Made by a program: the position numbers and the translations under genes
Shown: positions 20,434 through 27,500 of the stretch, one piece after another
Layout: each line of letters starts with the position of its first letter
How positions within the stretch are numbered: position 1 is the first letter of the stretch
Assembly: GCA_012295275.1 (NCBI GenBank)
Contig: CM022667.1
Location: forward strand, 13,388,416 to 13,415,915
Length of the DNA stretch: 27,500 nucleotides
Reading direction: 5' to 3'
DNA from: Chrysomallon squamiferum
Taxonomy: Eukaryota; Mollusca; Gastropoda; Neomphalida; Peltospiridae
The notes under the pieces: model-generated
What the model was told of the DNA's origin: nothing
What the model saw: only the letters and a program-made list of their open reading frames with translations
Databases searched by the model: none

Positions 20434-21273
20434 ATAGCATTAATATTTTTTTTTTTCTTCATATTTTTGATTTTCAGGTGTAACGTGTGTCACTATTCTA
20501 CAGGTGATCACAACTCGATGCGCAAACACCGCATGCGACACACAGGCCAGCGCCAGTACAAATGTAAGTACTGCTCTTACTCCTGCATCCAGGCCATCTC
20601 CCTCAAGTCTCACCTGAAAACCAAACACCCGGGCAAGGAAGGAATTTACTCGTGCAGCATGTGTCACTTCAAAACGGTCAACAAAGTCTACTACGACAAC
20701 CACGCGAGGGACCACAGGAACGGCCTCGCGCAGACCGTCGCCACGGAGGCGAAACCCAAACGACACCGTCGCGCTCCGCAGACACTGGTCGCGGACTCGG
20801 TTTTGAAACCGGAACCGGTTCAGGTGGAGATGCAGGTTCAGACGCTGGAGTCGGGCGAGGCGCAGATCAGCGCCGATGATCTCTCGAGACTGTCCAGCTG
20901 CTCAGGGCTGCTGTCAGGGGAGATAACCGCGGTCCAGCTCATCTACTCGGCGCTCAGCGCCATTTCTCAGAACCCGCAGTCGAACAGCGGCACCAGTCAG
21001 ACGACACAGCAGCTTGCGGGTGGAGTCGAGACAACCATCCGGTCGGAGTCGGGGACTCCGGGGGTGATGAATCACGTGATCACTTTCAGAGTCCCGTCGA
21101 AAGTGCCATCGTCCACCGAATCCCAGTCTGAGCAGGTGGTGTACACCGAGGCTGTAGAGGTGGTTGAAACTGGGCAAGCCAGAGATCAGACCGCACTTCA
21201 GATTGATTTAGAATCTCTTCCAGTCACTGGGGCCGAAGCAACACGTAACATTGAACAAATCAGTGCACGCTAA
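15755..21273 (+). CDS. multi-C2H2 zinc-finger protein, about 1045 residues, four exons
   Basis: Coding parts are 15807-17837, 18591-18674, 19799-20025 and 20478-21273, all GT-AG with matching phases (3138 nt). Domains: C2H2 finger (C21, C24, H37, H42); 17 heptapeptide repeats (52-170); a Gln run (about residues 379-393); a second isolated finger (C467, C470, H483, H488); basic stretch KKRKPGRRKK (514-523, AT-hook-like); an acidic patch (about 527-541); more basic clusters (555-569, 584-589); nine clustered fingers (600-860); and a Ser/Gln/acidic C-terminal region to 1045. A canonical TGEKPF linker joins fingers 8 and 9 by order from the first cluster member's neighbours (about 775-780). This is expected to be a nuclear, DNA-binding regulator. 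I do not recognise a specific orthologue. Start: ATG at 15807 (A at -3, G at +4), but the frame stays open to the acceptor at 15754, so an upstream start is possible. Confidence 0.93.
15807..17837 (+). CDS. zinc-finger protein coding exon 1
   Basis: Residues 1-677. This large exon holds the N-terminal finger, heptad-like repeats, Gln run, second finger, nuclear-localisation-like basic clusters and the first two and most of the third cluster fingers. The first cluster finger is unusual, with C600-x4-C605-x12-H618-x3-H622. The exon ends IHK|GTTAGT between the two zinc-ligand histidines of the third cluster finger. The frame runs on into the intron to a stop at 17877, which is not part of the mRNA. 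Confidence 0.93.
15960..16316 (+). repeat. 17 degenerate heptapeptide (21 nt) repeats inside the zinc-finger gene
   Basis: Residues 52-170 divide without gaps into seven-residue units such as SLTEPQQ, SAPEKQA, SLAECPK, TVPEKQC, SFVENPC, SAVENHG, SLVESQR and PVVEGQE. The consensus is roughly S-[LAV]-V-E-x-Q-x. Position 4 is Glu in 11 units and Asp in two. The underlying DNA is a decayed 21 bp tandem array. Confidence 0.8.
18361..18415. repeat. (TG)n microsatellite
   Basis: Imperfect TG run in the first intron after the large zinc-finger exon, about 180 nt before the next acceptor. Confidence 0.9.
18591..18674 (+). CDS. zinc-finger protein coding exon 2: one finger module
   Basis: Eighty-four nt, phase 0 at both ends, encoding EIHSENRPYTCDICGKGFKQ... 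to NHQ (residues 678-705). It completes the third cluster finger (H676-x3-H680) and supplies C688, C691 and H704 of the fourth. The acceptor is ACCTTTTTAG and the donor CAA|GTGAGT. Its length equals one finger-plus-linker unit. Confidence 0.92.
18801..18832. repeat. (TA)n microsatellite
   Basis: Sixteen TA units in the intron between zinc-finger coding exons 2 and 3. Confidence 0.97.
18920..18967. repeat. perfect 18 bp inverted repeat with 12 nt loop
   Basis: The arm 18920-18937 (A plus TTGTATATCTGTATAAA) is exactly complementary to 18950-18967, separated by a 12 nt AT-only loop. It abuts a (TG)n run. It may be a stem-loop in the intron RNA or the remnant of a small foldback element. Confidence 0.8.
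19708..19748. repeat. (TG)n microsatellite upstream of zinc-finger exon 3
   Basis: About 20 TG units followed by CGCGCAC, ending 50 nt before the acceptor of coding exon 3. Confidence 0.97.
19799..20025 (+). CDS. zinc-finger protein coding exon 3: two fingers
   Basis: Residues 706-780 plus two bases of M781. It begins VIH, completing the fourth cluster finger, then encodes QCDICKRWYANKKSLQKH (C725, C728, H741, H746) and YLCPFCNHKAARKAMIQLH (C754, C757, H770, H774), and ends in the TGEKPF linker. The donor is CAT|GTACGT. The longer reading frame that starts at 19676 is intronic before this exon. Confidence 0.92.
20400..20430. repeat. (AC)n microsatellite
   Basis: About 15 AC units, about 48 nt before the acceptor of zinc-finger coding exon 4. 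It is complementary in sequence to the (TG)n tract before exon 3. Confidence 0.97.
20478..21273 (+). CDS. zinc-finger protein coding exon 4: last three fingers and C-terminus
   Basis: Completes M781 and encodes 782-1045 plus TAA. Fingers: C782/C785/H798/H802, C810/C813/H826/H831 and C840/C843/H856/H860. A basic KPKRHRR and a long Ser/Thr/Gln/acidic tail follow, containing SADDLSRLSSCSGLL and ITAVQLIYSALSAIS, a possible amphipathic helix. The exon is clearly GC-richer than everything around it. The acceptor is TTTTTGATTTTCAG. The alternative frames over the exon are shadows. Confidence 0.93.
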
Positions 21274-23030
21274 AGGTTATGTGAGTGGATTGCTGTCTAA
21301 CACAGAACAATATTATTCTTAAAAAAAATACATTGACAGGTTTAAATGTTTCTTGCAATTGGAATAAACCTGCATAATAGTGAAACTTTTCCTTGTTAAA
21401 CTTTGATTTCCCCAGAACTGAAATGATTTCTACATACTCGTAATTTATCAAGAAACTGAATGAAAAACCTCAGTAAACAAATTAAATGTTATAATTCAAG
21501 TTTGTACCATGTTATCTTGTCTCTTGAAGAAACATTAATAAAAAAAACACACACACACACACAAAAATAAAAACCAAAATCCTCCCACAATAAATAGATA
21601 GATTTAGGCTTGATTCCTCTAACTGGAATTGAAGTAATACCTGATGAATGAAATATAATACTAATTCAGATTATGGTGAACTGTTGTATCATATCTTACT
21701 CCGAAACATTTTAGAACCTTCAGGAGACTGATAGAGTTAGACAGGTTCAGGAATAAATTTCAATGCAGAAACATATTAATCCAACTGATGCAAACTAAAA
21801 TGTAATGATAAACATCTTGTACTCTCTAACAAAAGAATGAAACTAATTTTAATACACAACTACCAGACTATTTATCAGGCAGACTTGAGACTAAAGGTGA
21901 TCCATAGTTATGAACTTTCTGGTTTTCATGTTAAAATCTGTATGTAAAATATCAATTAAAAAAAAGAAAAGAAAAGAGAATGAAGGTTTCTTAACCCTGG
22001 ACTTTTGTGGATATTAAAAATATGACATTAAAACAATCCTGAACACAGCCATTAAACCCCTGTGTTCCTGTACTGATGCCTGTATTTTCTGACAACACTA
22101 AAACTAAATAGAGAACAACATGTTCCACCTGGTACAAAGTAATATTGAGAGAGAGAGAGTCAAATAATCTACTGACCATCTGACAGATGTGGAATTTCCT
22201 CTCCTCAGCATTTTTTGATGCCATCAAGGAATTTTTCATTTCAGTTTATTTATTAAATTTACATTTTTTCCTTTTGTATTTGGAAGACAACAGGCATGTG
22301 ACATAGTCAGCCCAGGGAACTGCCTGAATTGCTGGTTTCTGCTAAAATGTAATTACTTGACAGATAAACCTGCCATCGTATGTCCAGGACAGTGTGTGTG
22401 AGTGTGTGGGTGCATGTCTAAAATGAGGCTGAAATCACAAGGAATCAAAAGGAAAATGGCGGTCCATGTTTATATTTAGTTGGCTCATATTTTATTATCA
22501 GGATAGGTTTATGTTCATGTGGATGTAAACAAAATGTACTAATCTTGACAGTGGAAGATTTTGCTGATTTGTTAAATCATGTTTTACCTGGATTGTTTAT
22601 TTATTTTTAATTTGTTATTTGTTATTTTCATAAATGTTAAATATTTTCAGTGCAGTTGTGTATGTGGATAATCAGATAGTTGTAGACATATCTTCAGTCT
22701 GTAAAATTCTGCCTATACTAATCCATTATTACACAGAACAGAAAAATCATTTTTATTATTTACTTATCTCTATATATATATATATATATCTGCTTATCTT
22801 CTTCTTATTATTATTTCTATGAATTCACTTTTATTATAATTTTTTTTTTTTTTTTAATTTTAATTTTATTATTGTTTCTCTTGCAAATCCAAACTGGAGT
22901 AAAGGTTTACAAGTTAATCTATAGTTATTTTACAGTTATAGGAGTAAGATAATATCTAGCTTCCAGAACGTGCAAGAAATAATGAACAAAAATCGTGATA
23001 GTGAAAGGTCCATTTAGTATTTTATCACAC
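21274..23030. other. zinc-finger gene 3' UTR and intergenic DNA
   Basis: No coding evidence. AATAAA hexamers at 21363, 21537 and 21752 are candidate poly(A) signals for the zinc-finger gene. The stretch to about 22480 is less AT-rich than the flanks and could be a long 3' UTR. A small (TA)n lies near 22773-22788, and a T-run precedes 22856. Confidence 0.5.
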
Positions 23031-23037
23031 GCGCGCG

Positions 23038-23045
23038 TATATAAA
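23038..23045 (+). promoter_or_regulatory. candidate TATA box of the TIFA-like gene
   Basis: TATATAAA, directly after a CGCGCG dinucleotide run and about 30 nt before a (CT)n tract where transcription could begin. It lies upstream of the donor at 23391 that defines the leader exon. A second, weaker TATA-like site (CTATTTATAG) lies near 23273-23282. Confidence 0.35.
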
Positions 23046-23069
23046 TGTACAAATATGTTGTTTTATTAT

Positions 23070-23071
<2 letters not shown>

Positions 23072-23119
<48 letters not shown>
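23072..23119. repeat. (CT)n microsatellite, 24 units
   Basis: Pure CT run between the candidate TATA box and the presumed leader exon of the TIFA-like gene. Confidence 0.98.
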
Positions 23120-23122
<3 letters not shown>

Positions 23123-23133
23123 ACATTTATGCA

Positions 23134-23140
23134 TGAGTCA
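23134..23140. promoter_or_regulatory. AP-1 consensus site
   Basis: TGAGTCA, an exact AP-1 (Fos/Jun) consensus, near the presumed 5' end of the TIFA-like gene. A nearby CGGATTTCCT (23243-23252) resembles an NF-kappaB/Rel site but lacks the outer G and C. Function is inferred from sequence only. Confidence 0.3.
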
Positions 23141-23282
23141 GACATTTCATCATTATGTTTATTCATATGCGTTTATAACGTTCTTGGAAATATATACATA
23201 CATCACTTATGATTATAACGAAAAGCTTTTGTTTTCTTCCGTCGGATTTCCTGTGTCCTTGAAATGCAATTCTATTTATAGA

Positions 23283-23391
23283 CGCTGGATGCTTCCCCTT
23301 CCCCGAGAATCTTTTCGTTTCAGAACAAAATTACTCAGCATCAGGCGTTTACTCAAACTCCATTTTCTTCGTCACTGTTCGACTCTCTAAG
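23283..23391 (+). other. presumed non-coding first exon of the TIFA-like gene
   Basis: Only the 3' border is supported: CTCTCTAAG|GTAAGA is a near-perfect donor at 23391/23392. It pairs with the acceptor TATTTATTTCCAG at 24568, 49 nt before the start codon. The 5' border is a guess from TATA-like sequence. The open frame ending here (22995-23390) starts in simple repeat and is not taken as coding. Confidence 0.5.
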
Positions 23392-24135
23392 GTAAGATTT
23401 TGTTAGAATGTTAACTTAAATGGAAAATAATTCTTCATATTCTGCCGCAATTTCAAATGCATTTGTTTCAAGTTCACGTATGTGTTTTAAAATGACCTAT
23501 TTATTATTTATACTCGTGAATCGAGAATTAATCATCGAAAAGTAGCTGTCATTTTAACGTAACAGTGCAATATATTATAGTTATGTTTTTTTTTTGTTAA
23601 TCAGTGTAGTACAATCGTAACGTCTCTCCGTGCGTGTCATAGACAAACACTTGCGTTTTATTATTAATTTTTTTTTATTATTCTCATACAACTATAAATA
23701 CAAATAAACAGTCACATTTAATCTATACGTTTCTACACACATTTATTTATTTATTTATTGACTCATTTTATTTTAAGTTTGCGAGATTCAATATAACAGC
23801 CATTTTTATTTATATTTTATACTCATTTTATGCAAAATAAACAACGTATGTATATAATCAAATCTGTTATTATTAAGCTTTAAGGCACTATAATATAATA
23901 ATAATAATTTAAATGACAGTTGATTTTTAGATTAATTTTTCATGTATAACAACAACAATAACAACAACAACTAAAATTATAATATAAATAATAAAATAAA
24001 AACCACAAAAATGACAACAACCACAATAAGAATTTATATTGGTTCAACTATCACCGTCAATAACAGTTATATCCTGTATTGCACACTTCTACTAGAGCGT
24101 TGAGGTTTGGTCACGCGCAGCAGTCGGCTGACATA

Positions 24136-24145
24136 GTCACGTGAT
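24136..24145. promoter_or_regulatory. E-box, GTCACGTGAT
   Basis: Matches nine of ten bases of the CLEAR consensus GTCACGTGAC bound by MiT/TFE factors; USF or Myc-family proteins also bind such sites. It lies in the 5' UTR intron of the TIFA-like gene, within a less AT-rich patch (24090-24190) that could be an alternative promoter. Confidence 0.3.
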
Positions 24146-24617
24146 GTTAAAAGGTTATTCCAGACGAAGTTACATTTGAAGGGAAACGTTATTTTCTGTG
24201 GAATATTAACGTAAACCATCAACTATTTGTATAAAGTTGTGGGTTGTAATCTGAAGTATAATTTGAATATATAAATAAAACCCAACCATTACTGCTCATA
24301 GCTGTCATTAACATAAAGTCATTTGTGTTACTAATTCTATTGTAATATTACTAATGAAATAACTACTATTAATACTACTACTACAACTACAACTATTCCT
24401 GCTGCTACTGCTTTTTCTACTGCTTACTACTACTACAATTACTTCTATTACTACCACTGTAGCTGCTACTACGATATATACGTTATTATCATGATCATGA
24501 TTATCATGATTATTTGTGTTGTTTTTGTTGTTGTTATTATATTTATTTGTTTATATATTTATTTCCAGAAGATTATCGCCTGACAACTAACCACAGCCAT
24601 AAAAAGAACAAATCAAT

Positions 24618-25403
24618 ATGGCCGCGATCATTGAAGAATCTCAGAACATTTTCCAAATAACCACAGAGGAGTGTTCTCATACGATTACCCTCTGGTATCC
24701 TCCAGACACTGAAAAACAGTTAGTGGATTATTTTCCGAAAGAGAAGATAATTAAAAAGATGCACGAGGAGATAATTCTAGCGAGAAGCGAAAACGCCGAC
24801 GTGCTGTTGAATGGTCTCGTCTTCAGTAGAAACCACGCAGTTCTAAAATGTCGCGAGAAAGTGAATCACGAAGACGTGAGTGTCGTCATTAAAAACACAA
24901 GCAAGAACAAAAAGATCGTGCGTTACAAAAATAGCGAGAAGAAGACCATTCTTCCGGGCAACGAAGTGGAATTAGAGGACAAAGACAAGATCAAAATGGA
25001 CAAGTTAAGCTTCGTAATCGAAATAGAATCGGGTGACGTTGACGCGAAAGAGTACAACTTTCAGCTGAAGCCGCAGGAACAAAGCGATGCTGTTATTCCT
25101 GGTGCGGTTCCTCGGAATGGAAGTGTACACCATCGTGCTGAGCGACGCATTCCAGGAAGCCCTTTTCCTCACAGTCCACAGAGGATGGCATTTCCCGAAA
25201 TGGGTTTCGACTGCATGATGTCGTGCGGTGCTACTGCACAAGACTCACCTCCCAGCCATGGTTATCTTCCACCTACAGCCTCTCGTCCAACACATGGTAC
25301 TGATCAGCAGTGCGTTCTTCTTCCCAGTCATTCCAGTCGCCTGAACGGTTTTCTTCAAAACACGCGCACTTTTGATACAGTCGTTCCTCGGGACTCGTCA
25401 TGA
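24618..25403 (+). CDS. TIFA: TIFA-like FHA-domain adaptor, 261 residues
   Basis: Intronless coding sequence; the ATG has A at -3 and G at +4 and sits 49 nt after a splice acceptor. The N-terminus holds T15-T16-E17-E18, matching the T-E-E site around Thr9 of human TIFA that ALPK1 phosphorylates. An FHA-like domain spans about 22-148. R56 (LARSEN, human FGRNSN), S70-R71 (FSRNHAVL, human VSR) and N93 (IKNTSKN, human IKNMSKK) align with the phosphothreonine-binding residues, and SFVIEIESGD and EYNFQLKP match the end of the human domain. P152-Q-E-Q-S-D157 fits the TRAF6 motif P-x-E-x-x-(aromatic/acidic). Residues 158-261 form a Pro/Ser/His-rich tail not seen in human TIFA (184 residues). In vertebrates TIFA relays ADP-heptose sensing from ALPK1 to TRAF6 and NF-kappaB in the cytosol. 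The FHA glycine is Ala55 here. The family call rests on my own alignment from memory. Confidence 0.75.
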   Translation: MAAIIEESQNIFQITTEECSHTITLWYPPDTEKQLVDYFPKEKIIKKMHEEIILARSENADVLLNGLVFSRNHAVLKCREKVNHEDVSVVIKNTSKNKKIVRYKNSEKKTILPGNEVELEDKDKIKMDKLSFVIEIESGDVDAKEYNFQLKPQEQSDAVIPGAVPRNGSVHHRAERRIPGSPFPHSPQRMAFPEMGFDCMMSCGATAQDSPPSHGYLPPTASRPTHGTDQQCVLLPSHSSRLNGFLQNTRTFDTVVPRDSS

Positions 25404-26709
25404 TTCGCTCCACAGGAAGCAGACGACGACACTGTCGCACAGGAACCAAGGGGAAATAACTCCGTAAGCACCCTGCAGTAGAAGACAGCGAATCAAAGTT
25501 AAGATCTGCTACTGCTCGGCCGAAACGGTGTCAGAAAAGCGAAATCACCGGACAAAAGAGTAAATTGTTCTGCAACTCTTCAACTCAGAGACACTATTCA
25601 TTGTTATCCGAGAATGTCTAAATGTGTATCTGTTTTTCTGTCGTTCCTATAAAACCGTCAAAAATTGGAAATTATCTTTAACACTTTATACCAAAGTTCT
25701 TATATCATATTTTCGATTTACAAGATCACTGAAAAAAATCATATATTATTCTTTTCTAGTCTTTGTCTGCTGTTTTGAGCAGATATTTTAATCTCACAAA
25801 CTTGCCTTATTTGAAGCGTTTGTTTAATTTTATTCATTTACGTAATTTTCTTATTGATATTTAATAATGTGATTATGATCAGAAAATAGACGTAAAATGT
25901 TATTATTACTATTATTACTATTATTAATTTAAATGCAGAAACCCTGGATAATCCCTTTACATATAAAAAAATAAATAAATAAATGAAAAGAATAATAATA
26001 TATATATATATCTTCTTACAAAGAAGAAAAGTTGTTACATATGTATTGTTTTCAAACTTGTTGATTATTTATTTTCGCTTTAATAATACTTCGAGTTCAG
26101 CTGCCAAATATTGAAACGTATTTATTTTGTTTTACTGATATGTTACTTGTATTTGTTAATATAACATCAGTATTCAAGGTTTTGTATCTGTCCGTGTACG
26201 TGATAGCAACAATAAGTGTGTGTGTGTGTGTGTGTGTGTGAAGAAACAATGTTTTTTTCAATTTTGATTTACTTTTTATTTTGTATTATTTATTATTTTT
26301 TTTAAATTTTATCTCTTATTTTAATAAACCTTTTAAATTTATTTGATAAAACATATATTTATCTCATATCTTGTTATTTATTTTTATCTTTTTTATGTTT
26401 GATCTAGTTTTTAATTATTTTATTTATTTATTTATTTTTTGATCTGTTTTTTCATTTTTTTACTTTTTTTTTTTTTTGGCTGTTTTCTTCTATTATTTTT
26501 ATTATTATTTTTTTATGTTTTTTAAATACTATTAAATTTCATATATTATTATTGTTATTTCTAGTACTACTATTACTACTACTACTAATTTATGAATAAC
26601 TATATATGTTTTGTTTGTTCCCTTATGCATTGTGGAGTATATATGCCAATATTTTATAACTAAGATGAAAATTTAATAATAAAATTTTACATCTCTTCAG
26701 TCTTTTGTT

Positions 26710-26711
<2 letters not shown>

Positions 26712-26750
<39 letters not shown>

Positions 26751-26776
26751 GATGATGATGATGATGATGATGATGA
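26712..26776. repeat. compound microsatellite (TAA)n(GAT)n
   Basis: About 12 TAA units switch after ACGAT to GAT units. Confidence 0.95.
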
Positions 26777-27028
26777 AAAAAACCGTATATTTAAAGTATA
26801 AGAAGTGTCAACATCAAGTCTACTAATGTTTGATTATTCACTGATTCATTTATTCATTTTATTATTTACATATCATCATGCCCTAAGCCCTAATATATAT
26901 ATAACTGTTTATTTACACAACTTTTTATCAGGTTTTATTGGCCTACTGGCATTTAAAACCAGTGATATGAATTGTCATTTGACGCCGATAAGAAGGATAC
27001 AAAAATCAAACGAGATAACGTTTACAGT

Positions 27029-27052
27029 TCACGTGACTATCATGCACGTGAC
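27029..27052. promoter_or_regulatory. paired CACGTGAC E-boxes upstream of the signal-peptide gene
   Basis: TCACGTGAC at 27029-27037 and GCACGTGAC at 27044-27052, starting 15 bp apart and about 160-180 bp before the ATG at 27211. Both contain CACGTG and approach the CLEAR element GTCACGTGAC. Tandem copies near a start are typical of MiT/TFE-controlled lysosomal genes, but USF and Myc-type factors use the same core. Confidence 0.4.
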
Positions 27053-27141
27053 TGATTAACGTCTGCTATCATATGACAATCGAAATTTCTCAATATAGTA
27101 TCAATCCAGACGAAAGCTTTTGTATTTACAAAGAATTAAAA

Positions 27142-27186
27142 AAGAAGAAGAAGAAGAAGAAGAAGAAGAAGAAGAAGAAGAAGAAG
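27142..27186. repeat. (AAG)15 microsatellite in the presumed 5' UTR
   Basis: Fifteen pure AAG units ending 24 nt before the ATG of the signal-peptide exon. The poly-Lys reading frame across it is not taken as coding. Confidence 0.95.
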
Positions 27187-27210
27187 GAAAATAAGATAGA
27201 AAATAAAAAG

Positions 27211-27299
27211 ATGAAAGAATACATCATTTTATTTCTTTCTGTGTTATCGCTGAGTCAGGCTCGTTATGACCCTCGTTACGAAAAAGGATTCGGAGTTCG
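27211..27299 (+). CDS. first coding exon of a secreted or lumenal protein (partial gene)
   Basis: ATG (A at -3) begins MKEYIILFLSVLSLSQA|RYDPRYEKGFGV, a textbook signal peptide: a short charged start, a hydrophobic core (IILFLSVLSL) and small residues before a likely cut after A17. The donor TTCG|GTATGT at 27299/27300 ends the exon after 89 nt, in phase 2. Without splicing the frame would stop at 27313 and give only a 34-residue peptide, so continuation past the right edge is more likely. The mature protein cannot be identified from 12 residues. An alternative is a small secreted peptide encoded by the unspliced frame. Confidence 0.6.
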
Positions 27300-27327
27300 G
27301 TATGTACTGACTTAGCTTTAATTACAC

Positions 27328-27329
<2 letters not shown>

Positions 27330-27411
<82 letters not shown>
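27330..27411. repeat. (GA)n microsatellite, about 40 units
   Basis: Pure AG/GA run beginning 31 nt after the donor of the signal-peptide exon. Confidence 0.98.
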
Positions 27412-27415
<4 letters not shown>

Positions 27416-27500
27416 GTATTTATTTAACACGTTTTCACATTTCTTTTACTAATTTTATTCTTTAAGTTACTATTTATATTTACTTATAAGTATTGTGCTT

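Larger units (their letters stand above)
25404..27210. other. TIFA-like gene 3' UTR and intergenic DNA
   Basis: No coding evidence. AATAAA repeats near 25968-25980 and at 26323-26328 are candidate poly(A) signals. The region also holds (TG)n at about 26215-26241, (TAA)n at 26712-26749 running into (GAT)n at 26750-26776, and long T-rich tracts. The 26805-27059 reading frame has no recognisable features. Confidence 0.5.

Noticed and set aside
20371-20477. N-terminal part of the 300-codon frame over the last zinc-finger exon
   Set aside because: It is intron sequence ((CA)n and a poly-T tract). The exon starts after TTTTCAG at 20477.
20440-21177. Three alternative frames (75-108 codons) over the last zinc-finger exon
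   Set aside because: Shadows of a GC-rich coding exon, where stops are rare in all frames.
25005-25241. 78-codon minus-strand frame
   Set aside because: Antisense shadow of the TIFA-like coding sequence.
26805-27059. 84-codon frame
   Set aside because: AT-rich with no recognisable domain, weak start context, and the paired E-boxes fall inside it.

Overview
The window is eukaryotic. It is strongly AT-rich and packed with microsatellites ((GA)n, (TA)n, (TAA)n, (CA)n, (AAAAT)n, (AAG)n). Its genes are split by GT-AG introns, and it shows no operons, ribosome binding sites or bacterial features. The protein families are metazoan: a CD36/LIMP-2 receptor, a C2H2 zinc-finger protein and a TIFA-like FHA protein. 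Compact genes with dense simple repeats suggest an invertebrate, most likely a mollusc or other lophotrochozoan; the species cannot be named from sequence alone.

Layout. 1-4041: AT-rich non-coding DNA with a ~92 bp minisatellite and one weak candidate exon. 4042-13891, minus strand: a complete 13-coding-exon gene for a 544-residue CD36-superfamily protein, reconstructed exon by exon with matching intron phases. Its cysteine pattern and an acidic dileucine in the tail point to the lysosomal member LIMP-2/SCARB2. A 133 bp MITE-like element with perfect 19 bp terminal inverted repeats lies in one of its introns. 13969-15754: the divergent upstream region shared with the next gene. 15755-21273, plus strand: a four-exon gene for a nuclear C2H2 protein of about 1045 residues. 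It has two N-terminal fingers, 17 heptapeptide repeats, poly-Gln, basic and acidic stretches, nine clustered fingers and a GC-rich last exon. 21274-23030: 3' UTR and intergenic. 23038-25403, plus strand: a gene with a non-coding first exon and a single coding exon for a 261-residue TIFA-like adaptor. 25404-27210: intergenic. 27211-27299, plus strand: the signal-peptide first exon of a secreted or lumenal protein that runs off the right edge.

How they relate. The genes are independent transcription units. The TIFA-like protein is the most interesting: it keeps the Thr-Glu-Glu phosphosite, the FHA phosphothreonine-binding residues and a TRAF6-type PxExx(acidic) motif. These are the working parts of the ALPK1-TIFA-TRAF6 pathway, which in vertebrates senses the bacterial sugar ADP-heptose. 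The LIMP-2-like protein would act in lysosomes, and the signal-peptide gene has paired CACGTGAC boxes upstream that resemble lysosomal CLEAR elements. Linking these into one biology is inference only.
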